From assembly GCA_022778785.1 (NCBI GenBank), contig JALFSO010000049.1, positions 1-33,183 of the forward strand: a stretch of DNA of 33,183 bases. The letters are read 5' to 3'. The notes under the pieces were generated by a model. That model was given only the letters and a program-made list of their open reading frames with translations. It did not search any database and had not been told where the DNA came from. Positions 7,501-14,488 of this stretch are shown in pieces. Source of the stretch: Dysosmobacter sp. GTDB lineage: Bacteria; Bacillota; Clostridia; Oscillospirales; Oscillospiraceae. Every line of letters begins with the position of its first letter. The stretch's first letter is position 1. Both the position numbers and the translations under genes were made by a program.

Positions 7501-8563
7501 CCACGATGTAGTCCAGCGCAGGCTCGAAGCAGGCGCAGGTCTTGCCGGTGATGTCGTTTTTGATCTCGTCCAGGGTGTAGCCCAGGGCGATTTTGGCGGT
7601 GATCTTGGCGATGGGATAGCCGGTGGCCTTTGAAGCCAGGGCGGAGGAGCGGGAGACTCTGGGGTTCACCTCAATGACGGCGTACTCGAAGCTGTCGGGA
7701 TTCAGGGCCAGCTGGCAGTTGCAGCCGCCCACGATGCCCAGATGGGTGATGATGTCCAGGGAGGCCTTCCGCAGCATCTGGAACTCCTTGTCGGACAGGG
7801 TCTGGGTGGGGGCCACCACGATGGAGTCGCCGGTGTGGACGCCCACCGGGTCCAGATTCTCCATGGAGCAGACGGCGATGACGTTGCCCGCACTGTCCCG
7901 CATGGTCTCGAACTCGATCTCTTTCCAGCCGAAGATGGCCTTTTCAATGAGTACCTGGGTGATGGGTGAGGCGTCCAGACCCGTCTGGGCGATGATGCGC
8001 AGCTCATCGGCGTCCTTGGCCGCGCCGCCGCCGGCGCCGCCAAGGGTAAAGGCGGGACGGACGATGACGGGATAGCCGATGCGGTCCGCCGCGGCCAGGG
8101 CGTCCTCCACAGTCTCAGCGATGTCCGAGGCGATGACGGGCTGGCCGATCTCGGCCATGGCCTCCTTGAACAGTTCCCGGTCCTCCGCCCGGGAGATGGC
8201 CGCGGCGTCGGTGCCCAGCAGGCGGACGCCCTGTTCCTTCAGGAAGCCCTCTTTGTCCAGCTGCATGGCCAGCGTCAGGCCGGTCTGGCCGCCCAGGCCC
8301 GCCAGAATGGAGTCGGGCTTCTCCTTTTTGATGATGCGCTTGATGGTATCCGCCGTCAGAGGCTCCAGATAGATCTCGTCCGCCATGGCCTGATCGGTCA
8401 TGATGGTGGCGGGGTTGGAGTTGCACAGCACCACGTTGACCCCGGCCTCTTTCAGGACCCGGCAGGCCTGGGCACCGGCGTAGTCGAACTCCGCGGCCTG
8501 GCCGATGACGATGGGGCCGGAGCCGATGACGAGGACTTTCTTGATACTGGTATCGAGAGGCAT
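4526..8563 (-). CDS. carB: Carbamoyl-phosphate synthase large subunit fused to a DapF-like epimerase domain
   Basis: The 1345-residue protein starts as a full CarB. Two ATP-grasp halves make carbamoyl phosphate from bicarbonate, ammonia and ATP for arginine and pyrimidine synthesis. The paired openings VLVIGSGPIVIGQAAEFDY and IMVLGSGPIRIGQGIEFDY, and an MGS-like domain ending near residue 1055, are clear. Instead of stopping at about 1070 residues, the frame continues through a short linker into a complete diaminopimelate epimerase-like domain (about 1069-1345; PFSKIQASGNDYI, RHYGIGADGIIL, GNPHCVVF, ERGSGETLSCGSGACAA). DapF converts LL- to meso-diaminopimelate for lysine and peptidoglycan. 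Its second catalytic Cys is present (residue 1288). The first lies in the usual CGN motif but here reads AGN (Ala1139), and the conserved Arg of that motif is Ser1144. No internal start with a ribosome binding site precedes the domain. The carB start overlaps the carA stop (TAATG). Confidence 0.95.
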   Translation of the reverse strand: MPLDTSIKKVLVIGSGPIVIGQAAEFDYAGAQACRVLKEAGVNVVLCNSNPATIMTDQAMADEIYLEPLTADTIKRIIKKEKPDSILAGLGGQTGLTLAMQLDKEGFLKEQGVRLLGTDAAAISRAEDRELFKEAMAEIGQPVIASDIAETVEDALAAADRIGYPVIVRPAFTLGGAGGGAAKDADELRIIAQTGLDASPITQVLIEKAIFGWKEIEFETMRDSAGNVIAVCSMENLDPVGVHTGDSIVVAPTQTLSDKEFQMLRKASLDIITHLGIVGGCNCQLALNPDSFEYAVIEVNPRVSRSSALASKATGYPIAKITAKIALGYTLDEIKNDITGKTCACFEPALDYIVVKMPKWPFDKFADASRTLGTQMKATGEVMSIAPNFEMALMKAVRGAEIGMDTLNRKPDEDDTAPIEERLRRVDDHRLFTIFEAMKSGVSLDTIHDITKIDHWFLSHIRRLADFEQTLEREGLTAELYEQGKQFGYPDSALLRLSGAQALPCESKAAVYKMVDTCAAEFDAETPYFYSTFDRFCESRTFPRSRKPVIMVLGSGPIRIGQGIEFDYSSVHCVWTLKQLGYEVVIVNNNPETVSTDYDTADRLYFEPLCPEDVMHIIEVEKPMGVVVAFGGQTAIKLTKFLDSRGIRIMGTSAESIDMAEDRERFDELLERFHIKRAAGRGVLGLDEALAAAHELGYPVLLRPSYVIGGQNMVIAHNDGEVRRYMDIILSGKIENPVLVDQYLMGTELEVDVISDGADVLIPGIMQHIERTGVHSGDSIAVYPPFSIGDKMLHTIIDCSEKLALSLKTRGLINIQYLIYQGELYVIEVNPRASRTVPYISKVTGVPMVDLATRVMIGQPLKSLGYGTGLYRQPPYVAVKVPVFSFEKITDANAALSPEMKSTGEVLGLGKNLHEALFKGLLSAGYHVEKPVRGGVLISVNRRDQPEIVGIARKLDDMGYKLYATDGTAKEISRLGTTVEVVGKLGRDSRVFQLLEDGKIDYVILTGSTEPNYIRDFIHLNHRCVQLGIPCLTSLDTAGALADILASRYNQNNTELVDICHLRTEHQKLPFSKIQASGNDYILLENFHGEITCPESLCILFCDRHYGIGADGIILMEPSETAGIRMRMFNADGSESPVAGNALSCIVKYLYDKNIVHKETITIETDRGVKTVTLYTTNGKVTSACVDMGKASLDLSALRLNLPVKEAVNYPLTVGGQEYAVTCVDIGNPHCVVFCPRVDAVDLNTVGPQFEFADYFPERINTEFVRVVNPSTIKLRTWERGSGETLSCGSGACAAVVAAVATGQCEKGRDITVKTGGGDLVVNYTDDTVLLVGGAKLVYEGITEY

Positions 8564-9627
8564 TACCGGTCACCACCTTTCATCATTTCCACAAACCGGT
8601 CAAACAGGAAGCCGGTGTCCTTGGGGCCGGAGCAGGCCTCCGGATGGAACTGCACCGTAAAGGCGTTCCACTCCGGATAGTCAATGCCCTCGCAGGTGCC
8701 GTCGTTGGCGTTGATGTAGCGCACCTTGCCGGTCTTCAGACTGTTTCCGTCCACGGCGTAGCCGTGGTTCTGGCTGGTGATGTAGGTCCGGCGGCCCTCC
8801 AGATCCCGGACGGGCTGGTTGACACCCCGGTGGCCGTACTTCAGCTTGTAGGTGCTGCCGCCGGCGGCCAGCGCCGTCAGCTGATGGCCCAGACAGATGC
8901 CGAACAGGGGGACCTTGCCCAGAAGGTTTTTGATCTGTTCGATCTCAAAGGTATTCTCGGAGGGGTCGCCGGGGCCGTTGGACAGCATGACGCCGTCGGG
9001 GTGTCCGGCCAGGACCTCCTCCGCGGAGACGGAGGCGGGCAGCACCGTGACCGTGCAGCCCCGCTGCTGAAGGCTGCGGATAATGTTCCGCTTGGCGCCG
9101 TAGTCGATGAGGGAGACCCGGTATTTCTCCACGCCCTCCGCCGGATGGACGCTGGGGGCCGGACTGGTGACCGCCCGTACCACGCCCTGGACGGCGTACA
9201 GCTTGATGGGAGTCAGGTCCGCGGGGATCTCACTGCAGATGGATGCGTTCATAACGCCGTGCTCCCGCAGAATGCGGGTCAGCTCCCGGGTGTCCACGCC
9301 GTACAGGCCCGGCACGTTCCGCTCCTTCAGGAAGGTGTCCAGATCGTACTGCGCGCGGAAATTGGAGGGGCTCCCGCACCACTCCCGGACCACATAGCCC
9401 CGGACGGCGCAGTTCCCCTCGAAGTCCTCTTCCATGATGCCGTAATTGCCGATCAGCGGATAGGTCTGCAAAACGATCTGTCCGGCGTAGCTGGGGTCGG
9501 TCAGCGTCTCGATGTAGCCGCACATGCCGGTGGTGAATACCAGCTCGCCCACGGTGTCCGACATGGCGCCGAACCGGCAACCCTCAAACACCTGGCCGTC
9601 CTCCAGCACCAAATATGCCTTTTCCAT
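8563..9627 (-). CDS. carA: Carbamoyl-phosphate synthase small (glutaminase) subunit
   Basis: CarA hydrolyses glutamine and passes the ammonia to CarB. The 354-residue protein has the CarA-specific N-terminal domain (AYLVLEDGQVFEG, ELVFTTGMCGYIETLTDPSY) and a class I glutamine amidotransferase domain. That domain carries the nucleophile Cys245 in GICLGHQ and the catalytic His in FHPEA. Length is normal. TAGGAGAG precedes the start. The stop codon overlaps the carB start by one base, and a GGTGGTGA ribosome binding site for carB lies within the last carA codons, so the two subunits are translationally coupled. Expression probably responds to arginine through the operator-like site next to its promoter. 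Confidence 0.97.
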   Translation of the reverse strand: MEKAYLVLEDGQVFEGCRFGAMSDTVGELVFTTGMCGYIETLTDPSYAGQIVLQTYPLIGNYGIMEEDFEGNCAVRGYVVREWCGSPSNFRAQYDLDTFLKERNVPGLYGVDTRELTRILREHGVMNASICSEIPADLTPIKLYAVQGVVRAVTSPAPSVHPAEGVEKYRVSLIDYGAKRNIIRSLQQRGCTVTVLPASVSAEEVLAGHPDGVMLSNGPGDPSENTFEIEQIKNLLGKVPLFGICLGHQLTALAAGGSTYKLKYGHRGVNQPVRDLEGRRTYITSQNHGYAVDGNSLKTGKVRYINANDGTCEGIDYPEWNAFTVQFHPEACSGPKDTGFLFDRFVEMMKGGDR

Positions 9628-9647
9628 ACTCTCTCTCCTATTTCAAA

Positions 9648-9663
9648 TTTGCATATTTATTTA
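9648..9663 (-). promoter_or_regulatory. Candidate ArgR operator (ARG box) before carA
   Basis: On the minus strand TAAATAAATATGCAAA matches the Bacillus ARG-box pattern TGAATAAAAATKCAAK at 13 of 16 positions by my count. It lies immediately downstream of the predicted transcription start, where a repressor would block carA. The region is AT-rich, which makes chance similarity more likely. Confidence 0.45.
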
Positions 9664-9672
9664 TTGTTCGCT

Positions 9673-9701
9673 ATTATCCGCTATTTTTATGCGCGAGTCA
9701 A
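9673..9701 (-). promoter_or_regulatory. Promoter of carAB
   Basis: On the minus strand TTGACT (9696-9701) and GATAAT (9673-9678) are separated by 17 bases in an AT-rich stretch. This near-consensus pair predicts a start near 9666 and a leader of about 39 bases. No upstream-ORF or riboswitch fold was recognised in it. Confidence 0.8.
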
Positions 9702-9788
9702 CCGCTTTTATTGAAATATTTACCGCCGTTTCCACAGAGTTTTTTCGCCGGAAAGGTCATACTTTTTGTGCATTTTCCCAGTTGGACA

Positions 9789-9817
9789 TTGCAAGCGGCC
9801 TCCATGTCCGGTATAAT
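9789..9817 (+). promoter_or_regulatory. Promoter of the aldo/keto reductase-Sel1 operon
   Basis: TTGCAA (9789-9794) is followed after 17 bases by a perfect TATAAT (9812-9817). The start would be near 9824, leaving a leader of about 94 bases that contains two hairpins. It is divergent from the carA promoter about 100 bases away. Confidence 0.7.
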
Positions 9818-9835
9818 GGACGTTGTTGGATAGCA

Positions 9836-9899
9836 CTCCGGCTGACCGCCGGAGCGCGGAAAGGAAGACCGCCCCGCTGCCGGGGGCAGGGGCATTTTT
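9836..9899 (+). terminator. Attenuator-like hairpins in the 5' leader
   Basis: Two hairpins lie between the promoter and the reductase start. The first pairs CTCCGG (9836-9841) with CCGGAG (9849-9854). The second pairs CTGCC (9877-9881) with GGCAG (9885-9889), extended by CCC/GGG around a bulged G, and runs into five T residues (9895-9899). A GC stem plus T run inside a leader is the form of an intrinsic terminator, suggesting conditional read-through. The stem is short, so this is tentative. Confidence 0.45.
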
Positions 9900-9917
9900 G
9901 AGAATAGAGGAGTCGGT

Positions 9918-11093
9918 ATGCAGTATCGAATGGGAAAACACGGTGAGCAGATCTCTCTGCTGGGTTACGGCTGTATGCGGTTCACCCGCAGCGGCGGCGG
10001 GATCGATCTGGACAAGGCGGAGCGGGAGCTGATGGCGGCCATCGACGCCGGTGTGAACTATCTGGACACCGCCTATATCTATCCCGGCAGCGAGGCGGCG
10101 GTGGGCGAGATCCTGCGGCGGAACCAGTGCCGGGACCGTGTGCTGATCGCCACCAAGCTGCCCCAGTATCTCATCCGCTCCCGGAAGGGCATCGACCGTT
10201 GCTTCGACGAGGAACTGAAGCGGCTGTGCACCGACCATGTGGACTTCTACCTCATGCATATGCTGGCGGACGTCAGTGCCTGGGAGAAGCTGCGGAGCTT
10301 CGGCATCGAGGAGTGGATCGCGGAGAAGAAGGCGTCGGGCCAGATCCGGAATATCGGCTTCTCCTTCCACGGCGGCACCGCCGCCTTTCTGGAGGTGCTG
10401 AACGCCTACGACTGGGACTTCTGCCAGATCCAGTACAACTATATGGACGAGACCACCCAGGCGGGCCGCAGGGGACTGGAGACGGCGGCCGCCCGGGGTA
10501 TCCCCGTCATCATCATGGAGCCCCTTCGGGGCGGACGGCTGGCCAATCAGCTGCCTCCGGCGGCAAAGGAACTGCTGGAGAAAGAGGGAAAGGGCCGCTC
10601 CGCCGCCGAGTGGGGACTGCGGTGGCTGTGGGACCAGCCCGGCGTCACCTGCGTCCTGTCGGGCATGAACTCCCTGGAGATGGTGGCGGAAAACTGCCGT
10701 ATCGCCTCGGAGGCCCGGGCCGGGGAGTTCACGGAGGAGGACCGGGCCCTCATTGCCGGACTGAAGCGGGAGATCAGCGGGGCCCTGCGGGTGGGCTGCA
10801 CCGGCTGCGGCTACTGCCAGCCCTGCCCCAGGGGCGTGGACATCCCCGGCGTATTCCGGTGCTGGAATGAGGTAGGCATCGATGGAAAGGGCAAGGCCCG
10901 CCGGGAGTATATGCAGACCACCGCCATGCGGCGGCAGTCCACCGGCGTCCGGCACTGCGTGGGCTGCGGTAAGTGCGAGCAGCACTGTCCCCAACATCTG
11001 GACATCCGGAAGGAGCTGAAGCGGGCCGCGGCGGAGCTGGAGACACCTGCCTACCGCATCGTGGAGCAGGCCTACCGTCTGCTGAAGATCTGA
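9918..11093 (+). CDS. Aldo/keto reductase with C-terminal ferredoxin-type iron-sulfur domain
   Basis: The 391-residue protein begins with an aldo/keto reductase barrel. The expected catalytic set is visible as Asp50, Tyr55 (in DTAYIYPGSE), Lys80 (ATKLP) and His112 (FYLMH). Its C-terminal part carries cysteine clusters of a bis-4Fe-4S ferredoxin-like domain: CTGCGYCQPCP from residue 294 and CVGCGKCEQHCP from residue 347. This matches the COG1453 group of predicted oxidoreductases, common in anaerobes. The substrate is unknown. The iron-sulfur tail suggests electron exchange with ferredoxin-like carriers as well as, or instead of, NADPH. GAGGAG precedes the start. The Sel1-repeat gene starts 17 bases after the stop, so the two probably share the upstream promoter. 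Confidence 0.93.
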   Translation: MQYRMGKHGEQISLLGYGCMRFTRSGGGIDLDKAERELMAAIDAGVNYLDTAYIYPGSEAAVGEILRRNQCRDRVLIATKLPQYLIRSRKGIDRCFDEELKRLCTDHVDFYLMHMLADVSAWEKLRSFGIEEWIAEKKASGQIRNIGFSFHGGTAAFLEVLNAYDWDFCQIQYNYMDETTQAGRRGLETAAARGIPVIIMEPLRGGRLANQLPPAAKELLEKEGKGRSAAEWGLRWLWDQPGVTCVLSGMNSLEMVAENCRIASEARAGEFTEEDRALIAGLKREISGALRVGCTGCGYCQPCPRGVDIPGVFRCWNEVGIDGKGKARREYMQTTAMRRQSTGVRHCVGCGKCEQHCPQHLDIRKELKRAAAELETPAYRIVEQAYRLLKI

Positions 11094-11110
11094 TCCTACG
11101 GAGGAGACAC

Positions 11111-14100
11111 ATGGCTGACAACGAAAACGGCAGGGAGCCGCTCCGGGAGGACGGCTCCCAGGAGATCATCTATATCAATCCGGAGTTCTTGAAAAGCGCC
11201 GCGGCGTCCCTGCATCAGAAGCAGGAAGATCTCCACAATCTCATGGCCGCCGCGGAGGACGGCGATCTGGAGGCCCAGGAGCGGCTGGCTGCCTGCTATA
11301 TGGAGGGCTCTCAGGGCGCACCGAAGGATGAGCGGAAGGGCGCCTACTGGTTTCAGCAGGCCGCCCAGGGCGGCAGCATCAACGCCCAACTGAATCTGGG
11401 CGTGTGCTATGAGCGGGGCGTCGGCGTGGAGCGGGACCCCCATCGGGCGGCGGAGCTCTATCAGGAGGCGGCGGACGCCGGCTTTCCGCCGGCCCAGTGC
11501 GCCCTGGGCCTTTGCTATGAGTTGGGCAGCGGCGTCCCGCTGGACAAGGAGCGGGCGGCGGAGCTGTACACCCTGGCGGCGGAGCAGGGCTACGCGCCGG
11601 CCCAGTGCAATCTGGGCTTCTTCTATTATCACGGCATCGCCGTGGAGGAGGACGACGTCCAGGCAGTGTCCTGGTTTGAAAAGGCGGCGGAGCAGGACTT
11701 TTCCCGGGCGCTGTTCCTGCTGGGCGAGTGCTATGAGCACGGCTACGGCGTGCCCAAAGACTGGGGCCGGATGCTGGCGCTGTACCGCCGGGCGGCGGAG
11801 CAGGGCTTTGTTCCGGCCCAGTGTTCCCTGGGCTACTGCTATTACCGGGGCAACGGCGTGGGGGAGGACAACGCTCAGGCGCTGCAATGGTTCCTGAAGG
11901 CGGCGGAAAAGGGGTATCCCCGCGCCCAGTATCTGGCCGGTCAGTGCTATGACTACGGCTACGGCACGGAGGAGGACCTGGAGAAGGCGCTCCGGCTCTA
12001 CCGGGCCGCGGCGGAGCAGGACTATCCCCCAGCCCAGTGCGCCCTGGGACTGTGCTATGAGCTGGGCAAGGGCACTGCGGAGGACAAGGAGACGGCGGCG
12101 CGGCTGTATCGTCTGGCGGCAGAACAGGGCTACGCTCCGGCCCTGTGCAACCTGGGTTTTTTCTACTACCACGGCATCACTGTGGAGGAGGACGACCGGC
12201 AGGCCCTGGCGCTGTTTTTAAAGGCGGCGGAGCAGGGCTACGCCCGGGCCCAGTTCCTGGCGGGGGAGTGCCTTCAGTACGGCTACGGCGCGGAGAAGGA
12301 CCTGGAACGGGCGGTGGTCCTCTACCAGAAATCGGCGGAGCAGGGCCATCCCGGCGGCCAGTGCGCCCTGGGGCTGTGCTATGAGCTGGGCGAGGGAGTC
12401 CCGGAGGACAAGGCGGAGGCGGCGCGGCTGTATCGTCTGGCGGCAGAACAGGGCCACGCTCCGGCTCAGTGCAATCTGGGCTTCTTCTACTATCGGGGCA
12501 TCGCCGTGGAGGAGGATGACCGGCAGGCGTTCCAATGGTTCTCCAGGGCGGCGGAGCAGGACTATCCCCGGGCACAGTTCCTGGCCGGACAGTGCTGGGA
12601 GAACGGCTGCGGCACGGAGCGGAACATGGGAAAGGCCGCAGAGCTGTATCGCGCCGCGGCGGAGCGGGAGTATCCCGACGGACAGTGTGCCCTGGGGCTG
12701 TGCTATGAACTGGGCGAAGGCGTGCCGGAGGACAAGGCGGAGGCGGCGCGGCTGTACCGCCTGGCGGCGGAACAGGGACTGGCCCGGGCCCAGTGCAACC
12801 TGGGCTTCTTCTGTTATCACGGCATTGGCGTTCCGGAGGACAATGCGCAGGCCTTTCGGTGGTTCTCCAAGGCGGCGGACCAGGGCTACGCCAGAGGCCA
12901 GTATTTCGTGGGCGAGTGCTACGAGTACGGCTACGGCGTGGAGAGCGATCCGGAGAAGGCCGTGGAATTCTACGGTCAGGCCGCTGAACAGGAATATCCG
13001 GACGGACAGTGCGCCCTGGGGCTGTGCTATGAGCTGGGCAAGGGCGTACCGGAGGACAAGGCGGAGGCGGCGCGGCTGTACCGTCAGGCGGCGGAGCAGG
13101 GGCTGGCCCGTGCCCAATGCAATCTGGGCTTCTTCTGCCTGAACGGCATCGCTGTGGAGGAGGACGAGAAGCAGGCTTTGGAGTGGTTCCTGAAGGCGGC
13201 GGAGCAGGGCCATGCCCGGGCACAGAGTCTGGCGGGCGAGTGCTATGACTACGGCTACGGCACGGAGAAGGATCCGGAAAAGGCAGCGGACTTCTATCGC
13301 GCCGCGGCGGACCAGGACTATGCCCCGGCCATCTGCAACCTGGGCTTGTGCTACGAGCTGGGGAAAGGCGTGGCGGAGGACAAGGCGGAGGCGGCGCGGC
13401 TGTACCGTCAGGCGGCGGACATGGGCTACGCCCGTGCCCAGTGCAATCTGGGCTTCCTCTACTACCACGGCAGCGGCGTGGAGGAAAACAACGACCTGGC
13501 CTTTGACTGGTTCTCCCGGGCCGCAGCCAACGGGCAGGCCAGAGGACAGTATTTCGTGGGAGAGTGCTATCAGTACGGCTACGGCGTGAAAAAGGACCCG
13601 GCCCGGGCCGTAGAGTTCTACCGCCAGGCCGCCGGACAGGGCTATGCCTCCGCGCTGTACAAGCTGGGTGTCTGCTGCTACGAGGGCATCGGGATGCCGA
13701 GGGACTATCAGAAGGCCGTGGAATACTACCGTCAGGCGGCGGACAAGGGCCTCGCGTCCGCCCAGTGCAACCTGGGCTACTTCTATTACATGGGCTACGG
13801 CGTGGAGCAGGACTACGACCAGGCGTTCCGCCTGTACTGTCAGGCGGCAGACCAGGGAAACGTGGTGGGCATCAACAATATGGCGGACTGCTATGAACAC
13901 GGCTACGGCGTGGAGCAGGACCTGAAAAAAGCCGTGGAGCTGTACCGTCAGGCGGCGGACCGGGGGAATCCCACCGCCATGGAGAGCCTGGGCTGTATGT
14001 ACGAGGAGGGCCGGGGCGTGCCCCAGGATCCGGTAAAGGCCGTGGAGCTGTACCGTCAGGCCGCCGATGCGGGGAACCACATGGGTGAGTACCGTCTGGG

Positions 14101-14266
14101 CCGGTGCTACGAACAGGGCACCGGCGTGCGGAAGGACCGCCACCGGGCCATGGAGCTGTACCGACAGGCCTCCGCCGGCGGCTGCAAGGAGGCCGGAGAG
14201 GCCCTGAAACGGCTGCGGGCCGGCGGGCACGGACACGGCCTGCTGGGCTGGCTGAGGGGAAAGTGA
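11111..14266 (+). CDS. Large Sel1-like repeat (SLR/TPR-type) protein
   Basis: The 1051-residue protein is almost entirely Sel1-like repeats of 36 residues; I count about 27. Each follows the pattern AxxxLGxCYxxGxGVxxDxxxAxxxYxxAAxxG. These helical-hairpin repeats build superhelical scaffolds for protein binding. There is no signal peptide or membrane segment, so a cytoplasmic scaffold is likely. About 50 non-repeat residues precede the first repeat and a short basic, Gly/His-rich tail follows the last. The start at 11111 has GGAGGAG just upstream; an in-frame ATG at 10973 lies inside the reductase gene. Unusually, repeats 7-21 fall into a three-repeat super-unit. No partner can be deduced beyond the neighbouring reductase. 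Confidence 0.93.
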   Translation: MADNENGREPLREDGSQEIIYINPEFLKSAAASLHQKQEDLHNLMAAAEDGDLEAQERLAACYMEGSQGAPKDERKGAYWFQQAAQGGSINAQLNLGVCYERGVGVERDPHRAAELYQEAADAGFPPAQCALGLCYELGSGVPLDKERAAELYTLAAEQGYAPAQCNLGFFYYHGIAVEEDDVQAVSWFEKAAEQDFSRALFLLGECYEHGYGVPKDWGRMLALYRRAAEQGFVPAQCSLGYCYYRGNGVGEDNAQALQWFLKAAEKGYPRAQYLAGQCYDYGYGTEEDLEKALRLYRAAAEQDYPPAQCALGLCYELGKGTAEDKETAARLYRLAAEQGYAPALCNLGFFYYHGITVEEDDRQALALFLKAAEQGYARAQFLAGECLQYGYGAEKDLERAVVLYQKSAEQGHPGGQCALGLCYELGEGVPEDKAEAARLYRLAAEQGHAPAQCNLGFFYYRGIAVEEDDRQAFQWFSRAAEQDYPRAQFLAGQCWENGCGTERNMGKAAELYRAAAEREYPDGQCALGLCYELGEGVPEDKAEAARLYRLAAEQGLARAQCNLGFFCYHGIGVPEDNAQAFRWFSKAADQGYARGQYFVGECYEYGYGVESDPEKAVEFYGQAAEQEYPDGQCALGLCYELGKGVPEDKAEAARLYRQAAEQGLARAQCNLGFFCLNGIAVEEDEKQALEWFLKAAEQGHARAQSLAGECYDYGYGTEKDPEKAADFYRAAADQDYAPAICNLGLCYELGKGVAEDKAEAARLYRQAADMGYARAQCNLGFLYYHGSGVEENNDLAFDWFSRAAANGQARGQYFVGECYQYGYGVKKDPARAVEFYRQAAGQGYASALYKLGVCCYEGIGMPRDYQKAVEYYRQAADKGLASAQCNLGYFYYMGYGVEQDYDQAFRLYCQAADQGNVVGINNMADCYEHGYGVEQDLKKAVELYRQAADRGNPTAMESLGCMYEEGRGVPQDPVKAVELYRQAADAGNHMGEYRLGRCYEQGTGVRKDRHRAMELYRQASAGGCKEAGEALKRLRAGGHGHGLLGWLRGK
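12029..13648 (+). repeat. Five tandem copies of a 324-bp (108-residue) super-repeat
   Basis: Sel1 repeats 7-21 read as ABC five times. Type A contains QCALGLCYELG, type B CNLGFFYYHG followed by a WF pair, and type C a GECYxYGYG motif. Equivalent bases recur exactly 324 bases apart, for example the GTGC/GTGT of type A at 12037, 12361 and 12685. An earlier, more diverged ABC set occupies repeats 2-4. Confidence 0.9.
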
Positions 14267-14288
14267 ACGCCACCCGGACGATCAAACA

Positions 14289-14324
14289 AAAAACCGCCGG
14301 AGGTGCGAACCTCCGGCGGTTTTT
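14289..14324. terminator. Bidirectional terminator after the Sel1 gene
   Basis: AAAAACCGCCGGAGGT (14289-14304) pairs perfectly with ACCTCCGGCGGTTTTT (14309-14324) around a GCGA loop. A and T runs on the two sides allow termination in both directions between convergent genes. Confidence 0.9.
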
Positions 14325-14346
14325 ACAGCAGAGATTGTATCATACG

Positions 14347-14484
14347 AAAACCTGATAAAAAGCTTGAAAAGCTTTTTATAGCGCAAAGCGCGTCAGGTTT
14401 TTATGAGACGTGGTGATCCGCGGCACGTGCGGCACCAGCGTGCAAAGCACGCGGGATTTCAAATAAAGCATTTTATTTGAAATC
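14347..14484. repeat. Array of back-to-back palindromes (hairpin element)
   Basis: Almost every base is in a palindrome. AAAACCTGA (14347-14355) and TCAGGTTTT (14393-14401) enclose two hairpins, TAAAAAGCTT/AAGCTTTTTA (14356-14378) and GCGC/GCGC (14381-14391), giving a three-way junction. Then follow TGGTG-CCGC/GCGG-CACCA (14411-14437), GCGTGC/GCACGC (14438-14452) and a perfect 13-bp inverted repeat (14455-14467 with 14472-14484). It ends 4 bases before the prsW stop codon. It may be a small mobile palindromic element, a structured RNA or an extended 3' end of prsW. No open reading frame of note lies in it. Confidence 0.75.
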
Positions 14485-14488
14485 AGTA

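Noticed and set aside
4499-7633. 1044-codon plus-strand frame opposite carB
   Set aside because: It has no motif and a composition typical of antisense GC-rich codons, and it lies wholly over the conserved carB-dapF gene.
11268-14210. CRISPR-like direct repeats
   Set aside because: The repeats are 108 or 324 bp, coding and in frame throughout, without unique spacers of constant length.
12218-14236. Long minus-strand frame over the Sel1 gene
   Set aside because: The repeated antisense sequence simply mirrors the Sel1 repeats and lacks start signals.
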